A DNA stretch of 64,000 bases from Tindallia sp. (GTDB taxonomy: Bacteria > Bacillota > Clostridia > Peptostreptococcales > Tindalliaceae), in the NCBI GenBank assembly GCA_007134225.1, contig SLLE01000076.1:79111-143110 (forward strand), read 5' to 3'. This document shows positions 58,629 to 64,000 of the stretch, in pieces (position 1 is the stretch's first letter; each line of letters opens with the position of its first letter). Below the pieces are notes generated by a model, which had not been told where the DNA came from, ran no database searches, and worked only from the letters and a program-made list of their open reading frames with translations. Made by a program: the position numbers and the translations under genes.

Positions 58629-59252
58629 TTATTTCGACTTTTTAATCACGATAGCTTTTAGATTTTTTGATCCCATTACAGCACCAGTACCACTTCTTCC
58701 GCTGGCTCTATTTGTCATTGAAATAATACAAGAGTATTTTACCATATTCTCTCCAGCAGGACCAATTAGAGCAATTTCTAACGCATCTTCTTTCACTTCT
58801 TTTTTAATGATTCGCGCTGCTTCATCGGACACTCTCCCCCATATCGCTTGCGCACCTCTGATCGAATAATTTTCTCCTTCCATGTATAAATAAACAGGAT
58901 TTTTTGCTTTCCCTCTGAAAATGATGGCATAAATATCTCTTATCCTCAAAAGGTTCGGTAAAGCGCTCATCACTTTGCTGTCACCAATGGAGTTATTCAA
59001 AGGACTCTTCGTTGTAATTACCAGATAATCTCCAGGTTTCTTTGAACCAACACTTTCCATATAGGTAAATATAAGGATATTGGCTGGTGCCAGCGGGTTC
59101 ACGTCCTGGTCCACTTCCTGAAGCAATAAATATAAACCAAATGCTGTCCCATCCGGATAAAGGTTTGTTATTTCCTGCGGCAATATCCGTTCTTCAATGG
59201 TTTCATTGCTTAAATCGATATCTAATATTTTGACATCCGAATTGAACTTCAT
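58629..59252 (-). CDS. Stand-alone aldehyde ferredoxin oxidoreductase N-terminal domain-like protein
   Basis: The 207-residue protein aligns along its whole length with the N-terminal domain of tungsten/molybdenum AORs: KILDIDLSNETIEERILP, YLLLQEVDQDVNPLAPANIL, TKSPLNNSIGDSKVMSALPN, and the domain end ALIGPAGENMVKYSCIISM followed by GTGAVMGSKNLKAI. Full-length AORs have about 600 residues, and the catalytic middle and C-terminal domains with the cluster Cys are absent. The pterin-binding GGRG-type segment reads PDGTAFG and the catalytic context is lost. The start is well formed (GAGAGGAG), stop is TAA, and no downstream fragment is seen, so either a truncated gene or an adapted single domain. 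Confidence 0.75.
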   Translation of the reverse strand: MKFNSDVKILDIDLSNETIEERILPQEITNLYPDGTAFGLYLLLQEVDQDVNPLAPANILIFTYMESVGSKKPGDYLVITTKSPLNNSIGDSKVMSALPNLLRIRDIYAIIFRGKAKNPVYLYMEGENYSIRGAQAIWGRVSDEAARIIKKEVKEDALEIALIGPAGENMVKYSCIISMTNRASGRSGTGAVMGSKNLKAIVIKKSK

Positions 59253-59442
59253 CCTGTTACTCCTCTCAATGTTCGAAAATCTTACTATATCTCATAGACC
59301 ACTGTCGGTATTTTGTTTGTTCTTTATTATATCTGAATACTTGATCCGAATCACTAGTTTTATTTTATTTTTAGCTATCATGGTGTAGAATGGATTAAGC
59401 ATCTTAAAAAATGCCATTAGATTATTGAAAGGTATGATCTTC

Positions 59443-59754
59443 ATGAAAGAACTAAAATCAAAGCTCATGAGCATCGGGGCCATTGGCGGAGCAGCGTTAT
59501 CCGCATTTTGCTGAGTCATGCCGATACTATTTGTGTCGCTCGGTCTGGGCGGCCTCAGTCTTTCTTACGCTTCTGCGCTGGCTCCCTATCAAACTTTTTT
59601 CCAAGTTTTCGCCATCGGAATGCTTGTCTGGGCTCATTATCGCATGGAGCATCAATCGTTGAAAAAAAGCACGCAAGTCTTCGTATGGGGGGCAACAATC
59701 CTGGTTATTGCCATCACTCTGCTTCCATTTATCCTTCGGTTGTTTTTGATGTAG
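59443..59754 (+). CDS. MerT-like metal-transport membrane protein, candidate selenoprotein (in-frame UGA = Sec24)
   Basis: One frame of 103 codons is interrupted only by TGA at 59512-59514. It reads MKELKSKLMSIGAIGGAALS, AFC, then UGA, then VMPILFVSLGLGGLSL. Three membrane helices are predicted (about 10-38, 47-63, 81-101). It aligns with MerT mercuric-ion transporters: the GG-A-LA...CC-x-x-P-L segment of helix 1, whose vicinal Cys pair binds Hg(II), and the EPYRPIF motif, here APYQTFF. UGA replaces the second Cys of the pair. AAAGG lies about ten bases upstream of ATG. A SECIS-like hairpin starts 18 bases after the UGA. No merA, merP or merR is nearby. A disrupted MerT gene is the alternative, but intact downstream coding argues against it. 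Confidence 0.78.
59533..59554 (+). promoter_or_regulatory. Predicted bacterial SECIS element
   Basis: CGCUC pairs with GGGCG around a five-base loop GGUCU (59542-59546), the same loop sequence as in E. coli fdhF. Pairs U-G, G-C continue, then U59534 is bulged on the 5' side and G59533 pairs with C59554. The loop begins 27 bases after the UGA, within the known range. The bulge is seven pairs from the loop, farther than in fdhF. SelB binding is inferred. Confidence 0.65.
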
Positions 59755-59767
59755 CTTTTACTTGTTT

Positions 59768-59957
59768 ATCCGATGACTACCACCGCTAAGACCCCCTCTT
59801 CTAAAAGAGGGAGATAAGCGGTGTATACTACGTACCCGAGGTGAAGAAACTAAGTACTGCCACTAAACGATACATTTGGGCCATCTGCTTATGGATAACG
59901 CATTCTAACCTTCAGATGGAGTTAAAACTCCACCTGAAGATAAGAATCCTGTTTATC
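59768..59957. repeat. Palindromic repeat element, copy B
   Basis: Reverse complement of copy A at 33802-33992. The outer hairpin reads TTCTTATCTTCAG/CTGAAGGTTAGAA around TGGAG/CTCCA. Several differences from copy A are paired changes that keep the stem (CTG/CAG in A, CAG/CTG in B). The element end overlaps the HAD gene at 59922-59957. Confidence 0.8.
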
Positions 59958-60806
59958 TAAGAGTAAATCTAAGGCACAAGATAAAGCATCATTGTTATTC
60001 GTGCAGACTACCATGTCTGCATTTTTTTTTAGCGACTCCGTGGCATTTTTCACTGCTATTCCCATCCCTGCATACTCAATCATACTGAGATCATTGTCAT
60101 GATCTCCTATAGCAACAATGGTTTCAGGTGATATTCTAAGGTTATTAGCCAGTATCTTCAGCGCATTTCCTTTCGTAGCATGCTTGTCTAAAATCTCCAT
60201 GTTATCGTTTCCTGATCGTGTAACAAATATATCCGGCAGTTCTTTGAGCTGCTTTTTTTTTGCTTCAAGTAAATGATAGTCGGAAGAAATGACGATTAGA
60301 TTTGTCATGCGATATCCCTGCTCAATAAACGTTTCAAAATTAACCAATTGATAGGTCGAAGTAAAACAAGCCGCCTGTAAAGCGCGCCCCAATGACCTCA
60401 AATGGCTCTTTTGACTTTTCCTCTCGAATCGATATAAATTCCCAAATCGGCTCCATCGACTTTTGACATACGTATATTTCTCATCAGAGCCATGAAAATA
60501 CAGAGATGGCTTTCTAACAAGTATTTTCAATACTTCTCCTAATGAGTTTTCATCGATGTAATGAGTTTTCATAATTTCTTTATGTGGATTTCGAATGACT
60601 GCTCCATTATTCGTAATTAACCAACATTTGATTCCTATTTGCTCCAAATACGGTTCAACGGTGTGAAATGGTCTGCCGGTGCATAAAGCAATCTCCATTC
60701 CCTGCTGGTATGCCTTTTGCAATGCGATAATATTTTTTTCTGAAAGGTTTTTTCCGTCATCCAATAGTGTTCCATCCATATCCGTAGCCAAAAGTTTATA
60801 TTTCAA
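59922..60806 (-). CDS. Cof-type HAD-IIB phosphatase
   Basis: The 294-residue protein is a sugar-phosphate/nucleotide-type phosphatase. Motif I is LATDMDGTLLDD (nucleophile Asp, about residue 8), motif II CTGRPF (about 42), motif III Lys in the TKGNALKIL segment (about 210) and motif IV GDHDNDLSMIEYAGMGIAVKNA (about 233). A C2B cap lies between. Translation starts at TTG, GGAGTG upstream. The last ten or so codons (about QDSYLQVEF) and the stop come from the inserted palindromic repeat, so the native C-terminus has been replaced. Substrate unknown. Confidence 0.93.
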   Translation of the reverse strand: MKYKLLATDMDGTLLDDGKNLSEKNIIALQKAYQQGMEIALCTGRPFHTVEPYLEQIGIKCWLITNNGAVIRNPHKEIMKTHYIDENSLGEVLKILVRKPSLYFHGSDEKYTYVKSRWSRFGNLYRFERKSQKSHLRSLGRALQAACFTSTYQLVNFETFIEQGYRMTNLIVISSDYHLLEAKKKQLKELPDIFVTRSGNDNMEILDKHATKGNALKILANNLRISPETIVAIGDHDNDLSMIEYAGMGIAVKNATESLKKNADMVVCTNNNDALSCALDLLLDKQDSYLQVEF

Positions 60807-60915
60807 TGTGATGCACTCCTTATATTCAAATAAAGTTGTTTAATGTTGTGTTTTTTGCGTATATATATAGTATTATTTCAGAAAGACAATCTAAAACGTG
60901 ATAGGAGGAAATTTA

Positions 60916-61410
60916 ATGCTTTCAGAAAAACTTTTAAATGAAATGAACGATCAGGTTAAGTACGAGATGTTCTCAGCCAATTATTATCTTGCAATGTCCG
61001 CCTATTTTATGGATTTGGATCTACCTGGCTTTGCAACGTTCTTTCGAGTCCAGGCACAGGAAGAGCAAATGCATGCCATGAAGTTTTTTGATTTTATCGA
61101 CGAGGTTAACGGACGGGCTCGTATTCAAGCCATGGATGAGCCAAAAGGTGACTTTGAATCTATAGAATCTGTTATTGAGGCCGCTCTCGAACATGAACAA
61201 TTTGTCACCGAAAGGATTCATTTACTAATGGAGATCGCCGTCGAAGAGAAGAATTATCCGGCTGTTTCCTTTCTTAACTGGTTCGTCGATGAGCAGGTAG
61301 AAGAAGAGGCAACCTTTCAGCAATTGATGGCCAAAATCAAACGTGTTGGCGCTAAAGGGCACATCCTTTACCTGCTTGACAAGGAAATGGGTGCACGACA
61401 GCCCGAATAA
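60916..61410 (+). CDS. Ferritin
   Basis: The 164-residue protein is a bacterial non-haem ferritin that stores iron as a 24-subunit shell. The four-helix bundle and ferroxidase residues are visible: Glu in NDQVKYEMFSANYYLAMS (about 15), EEQMHAMKFF (about 50, the E-x-x-H), and later Glu in EHEQFVTERIH and VDEQVEEEATFQ. GGAGG is seven bases before ATG 60916. It is monocistronic with a bidirectional terminator downstream. Confidence 0.96.
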   Translation: MLSEKLLNEMNDQVKYEMFSANYYLAMSAYFMDLDLPGFATFFRVQAQEEQMHAMKFFDFIDEVNGRARIQAMDEPKGDFESIESVIEAALEHEQFVTERIHLLMEIAVEEKNYPAVSFLNWFVDEQVEEEATFQQLMAKIKRVGAKGHILYLLDKEMGARQPE

Positions 61411-61436
61411 GTCTCTCAATTTGAATATTGATCTTT

Positions 61437-61709
61437 TCATTTTAAGATACCGCAGGTTTGACCTGCGGTATCTTTATTGACCAGCTGATTTTTATCGCTT
61501 CGACTTAATTTTTTAATGGAGTGTTCTCGTCTTAGTGCTTCATTTTTGTCCGTCATTTTTTCGCAATAAACCAGTCGGATCGGAAGCCTGCCGCGTGTAT
61601 AGCGGGAACCCTGTCCTCTGGCATGTGTTTTCACTCTCTTCTCCAGTGAATTAGTCCATCCAGTATAATAAGAATTATCGCTGCACTTTAACATGTAAAC
61701 CCAGACCAT
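61437..61709 (-). CDS. GIY-YIG domain protein (UPF0213/YhbQ family)
   Basis: The 90-residue protein has the small GIY-YIG nuclease domain: VYMLKCSDNSYYTGWTNSLEKR (the YIG triad reads YTG, the first motif VYM), the catalytic Arg in EKRVKTH, GQGSRYTRGRLPIRLVY and a later Glu in ALRREHSIKKLS. This family is widespread and of uncertain role, perhaps DNA repair. AGGAG is six bases before ATG. The stop and last codons lie within the shared terminator with ferritin (61444-61474), so the C-terminal dozen residues are probably not conserved. Confidence 0.9.
   Translation of the reverse strand: MVWVYMLKCSDNSYYTGWTNSLEKRVKTHARGQGSRYTRGRLPIRLVYCEKMTDKNEALRREHSIKKLSRSDKNQLVNKDTAGQTCGILK
61444..61474. terminator. 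Bidirectional terminator between ferritin and the GIY-YIG gene
   Basis: A 14-bp perfect stem AAGATACCGCAGGT/ACCTGCGGTATCTT with a TTG loop lies between the convergent genes, within the last codons of the GIY-YIG frame. Confidence 0.85.
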
Positions 61710-61811
61710 ATCTTTCTCCTAACATTCGTTCTCATCGTTATTTGTCACTAGTATAACAGAGTCGTTTTCAACGTTCAATCCATCTGCCTTTCAATGTAGA
61801 GATAAAATCCA

Positions 61812-61841
61812 TTGACTAATTCAAAAAATTTGAATTATAAT
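61812..61841 (+). promoter_or_regulatory. Promoter of the aspartate kinase gene with a palindromic spacer
   Basis: TTGACT and TATAAT are separated by 18 bases. The spacer and first base of the -10 form an 8+3+8 inverted repeat, AATTCAAAAAATTTGAATT at 61818-61836, exactly where a repressor would act. No regulator is identified. Confidence 0.65.
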
Positions 61842-61874
61842 GCTTATATCACAAGAGTGGGGAGTGTAGTGTAT

Positions 61875-63191
61875 ATGAAGCTAAAAGTAGCAAAGTTTGG
61901 TGGCAGTTCGTTATGCGATGCCAGCCAGTTTCAAAAGGTAAAAAAAATAGTTGATCGGGATCCGCAGCGTAAATTTATTGTTCCTTCTGCGCCAGGGAAA
62001 AGGCATCGGGAAGATATTAAGATTACTGATTTGTTGTATCTTTGCCATGCTCAGGTTTCACATCGTGTCCCTTTTTCAGAAATATTCAAGGTAATATCCG
62101 ATCGGTACCATCAAATCGCAAAAGAACTATCAATACCAATTGATCTTAGCAAAATACTTCTGGATGTTGAGGACCAAATCGCCTCAGGTGCCTCTTTGGA
62201 TTATGTTGCAAGCAGAGGAGAATACCTTAATGCGCTTTTACTGGCTGCTTATTTAGATTGCCAATTCCTCGATGCTGCTGATGTCATTAAGTTTCATGAG
62301 GATGAAACCATTGATCTGACAAAGACACAAAAAGAAATTGAGTCTTATGTTCAGAATGAGCACAGATATGTTATTCCCGGTTTTTATGGCAGTCTTCCAG
62401 ATGGCTCCATAAAAATATTCCCAAGAGGTGGTTCCGATATTTCCGGTGCTATTATTGCAAAAACGGTCAATGCCTCGATTTACGAAAATTGGACGGATGT
62501 ATCCGGTTTCCTGGTAACCGATCCTGGCATCGTTCCAGGCTGCCGGCCAATCAAAACCATCACATACCGAGAGCTTCGAGAGTTGTCTTATATGGGAGCA
62601 AAAGTATTGCATGAAGAAACGATATTTCCGGTTTTGGAAGCTGGCATTCCTATTAATGTTAAAAATACTAATGAACCGGAGAATCCGGGTACGATGATTG
62701 TCAGTTATCGGGATCCTATTGATCCACCAGGATCCATTACTGGAATAGCCGGTCGGAAAGATTTCACCGTATTAGCCATCGAAAAAAACCTAATGAAAAG
62801 TGATATTAGTTTTGTCAGAAAACTTCTTTCCATTTTGGAGAATCATCAGGTTCGGTTTGAACACATTCCGTCCGGCATTGACAGTTTATCTTTGGTCATT
62901 AAAAGCTCTGAACTATCGGGTAAGTTGGATAAACTGATCGAGGATATCCACGTCCACTGCAAACCTGATTTACTTGAAATTCACCCTAACATGGCATTGG
63001 TTGCAACCGTTGGTCATGGAATGGCCTACACTCCAGGTATTTCTTCAAAACTTTTTACTGCATTATATGAATCCGGCGTCAATGTACGCATGATTGATCA
63101 GGGATCTAGCGAGATTAACATTATTGTCGGAGTGGAGAACAAAGATTTTGAAAAAGCCGTCGCTTCCATTTATCAAGCTTTTATTGGGTGA
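61875..63191 (+). CDS. Aspartate kinase
   Basis: The 438-residue enzyme phosphorylates aspartate, the first step towards lysine, threonine and methionine. The N-terminal kinase domain has KVAKFGGSSLCDASQF (about 3-18), SRGEYLNALLLAAYL (about 116) and FPRGGSDISGAIIAK (about 193); two C-terminal ACT domains (about 300-438) provide feedback control. It is the single-function clostridial form of about 440 residues; the symbol lysC or thrA-type cannot be chosen from the sequence. GGGGAG lies about ten bases before ATG 61875. It is alone on the plus strand with its own palindrome-containing promoter. Confidence 0.95.
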   Translation: MKLKVAKFGGSSLCDASQFQKVKKIVDRDPQRKFIVPSAPGKRHREDIKITDLLYLCHAQVSHRVPFSEIFKVISDRYHQIAKELSIPIDLSKILLDVEDQIASGASLDYVASRGEYLNALLLAAYLDCQFLDAADVIKFHEDETIDLTKTQKEIESYVQNEHRYVIPGFYGSLPDGSIKIFPRGGSDISGAIIAKTVNASIYENWTDVSGFLVTDPGIVPGCRPIKTITYRELRELSYMGAKVLHEETIFPVLEAGIPINVKNTNEPENPGTMIVSYRDPIDPPGSITGIAGRKDFTVLAIEKNLMKSDISFVRKLLSILENHQVRFEHIPSGIDSLSLVIKSSELSGKLDKLIEDIHVHCKPDLLEIHPNMALVATVGHGMAYTPGISSKLFTALYESGVNVRMIDQGSSEINIIVGVENKDFEKAVASIYQAFIG

Positions 63192-63334
63192 AACCCTTTT
63201 TCCCAAAGTAAGGAGCGCCTAAACACTATTGTGCAAAGGAGAACCTTGCCAGATTTTGCGCTTGAAGATATTCTCCCTTGGTATGCTTATGAGCAAAAGT
63301 AGTTCCTCCTTTAAATTTCATCTCCTGATACACG

Positions 63335-63359
63335 AAGAACCCGCAAAATGCGGGTTCTT
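63335..63359. terminator. Terminator hairpin between aspartate kinase and hydrolase
   Basis: A 10-bp stem AAGAACCCGC/GCGGGTTCTT with a five-base AT-rich loop lies between convergent genes. T runs are part of the stem only, so efficiency is uncertain. Confidence 0.7.
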
Positions 63360-63364
63360 CATCG

Positions 63365-64000
63365 CTAGTAGCCAACTTGTGATTCCAGCTTTAATATCTT
63401 TTCCAAGTCTTGCGTGAATTTTTCTTTATGGTCCCACATCATGAAATGGCTGCTATTTGGATAATGATACAAAAGTTCGTCTTTTATGCTTTTAATACCA
63501 GCTTTTTCTCTCAAGTTTATCATTTCTTCCCTGTCTCTTCCTGCAATAGATGAGTAAAAATAATGAATCGGCACACGCAAAGAATTAAGCTTTTGGGTAT
63601 AATCCATTTCCAGCAACTCTTTCATATAGTAGTAATAGGCTCTCTCATTCGTTAATAATGCTTCCTTTACAACAGCATCTCTTAAGACGTCATCTTCCAC
63701 CAGTTGTTTATAGTGAGCCTGTAAAACAGCTGTTCGGTTTCGTTCTAACTGTTCCAGGTCAAGCTGCCTGATTAGTTTAAAGGACTTCCTTCTGGGAAGC
63801 ATATCAATGAGTATTAGCCGAACCACCTTATCATGATTGTGAAAGGCCAGTTCTGTTGCAATCATTCCTCCAAGACCATGACCGACTAAAACAGCATTTT
63901 TAATCTTCATTTCTTCCAATCGTTGATTTAAAGCTTCTGCAGTTTTTTCAATGCTGATATGGTCTGGCACTTCAGAGCAGTTTCCGTGTCCATAGTAATC
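63365..64000 (-). CDS. Alpha/beta hydrolase (5' end beyond the window)
   Basis: The frame is open to the window edge, with DYYGHGNCSEVPDHISIEKT before the first internal Met, so the gene begins outside. The nucleophile elbow is VGHGLGG: the central residue is His where Ser is usual (G-H-G instead of G-x-S-x-G), while the late His is in PNSSHFMMWDH. This could be an inactive or altered member of the family. Substrate is unknown. It is convergent with the aspartate kinase gene. Confidence 0.85.
   Translation of the reverse strand, partial: DYYGHGNCSEVPDHISIEKTAEALNQRLEEMKIKNAVLVGHGLGGMIATELAFHNHDKVVRLILIDMLPRRKSFKLIRQLDLEQLERNRTAVLQAHYKQLVEDDVLRDAVVKEALLTNERAYYYYMKELLEMDYTQKLNSLRVPIHYFYSSIAGRDREEMINLREKAGIKSIKDELLYHYPNSSHFMMWDHKEKFTQDLEKILKLESQVGY

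Noticed and set aside
63229-63417. Small plus-strand gene after the aspartate kinase
   Set aside because: It runs through a terminator hairpin and overlaps the hydrolase end with no clear coding features.

Overview
The window looks like the chromosome of a low-to-moderate GC, anaerobic, Gram-positive bacterium of the class Clostridia. The evidence is the rpoD-dnaG-dgt-type operon, class III (oxygen-sensitive) ribonucleotide reductase with its activase, pyruvate phosphate dikinase with its regulator, T-box leaders, RNase P RNA of the A type, acyl-CoA dehydratase activase genes, and strong AGGAGG ribosome sites combined with several TTG starts. A selenocysteine-type gene is also present. An amino-acid-fermenting, Natronincola/Tindallia/Alkaliphilus-like organism would fit, but that is inference. 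Almost all genes lie on the minus strand; only an orphan membrane protein, a MerT-like gene, a ferritin and an aspartate kinase lie on the plus strand.

Layout in window order. 1-2600: an acetolactate synthase gene with a leucine-type T-box leader, then rnpB. 2600-8500: nif3-like, trmK, rpoD, dnaG, dgt. 8600-17300: slipin/NfeD pair, ppdK with its regulator, glyS with a glycine T-box, and a quinone-oxidoreductase-like gene. 17300-19750: a plus-strand orphan membrane transporter with a long leader. 19880-29690: an eight-gene branched-chain amino acid operon (ilvN-ilvC-leuA-cimA-leuC-leuD-leuB-ilvB in transcription order) behind a partly duplicated T-box leader. 29700-46000: hslO, cold-shock gene, CPBP protease, M20 amidohydrolase, hpt, a polysaccharide deacetylase, folC, valS with a valine T-box, a 2-hydroxyacid dehydrogenase, YbaK, nrdG, an AEC transporter and nrdD with NrdR boxes. 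46200-56900: ABC-F, murI, pgi, FAH-family hydrolase, rodA, and three genes of the 2-hydroxyacyl-CoA dehydratase activase type. 56900-64000: an accessory-looking stretch with a cheW remnant, rtcB, a stand-alone aldehyde ferredoxin oxidoreductase N-terminal domain, a candidate MerT-like selenoprotein, a repeat element, a HAD phosphatase, ferritin, a GIY-YIG protein, aspartate kinase and a partial alpha/beta hydrolase.

The main find is at 59443-59754. A UGA codon splits what would otherwise be one 103-codon MerT-like reading frame, and it falls exactly on the second cysteine of the metal-binding Cys-Cys pair. A hairpin with a GGUCU loop and a bulged U begins 18 bases after the UGA, which is what a bacterial SECIS element looks like. 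The second find is the ilv-leu leader: the T-box specifier domain is duplicated (AUC for isoleucine, then CUC for leucine), but only one antiterminator/terminator follows, so two tRNAs could feed one decision. The third is a roughly 190-bp palindromic repeat present in two inverted copies with compensatory stem changes; one copy supplies the last codons of a HAD phosphatase.
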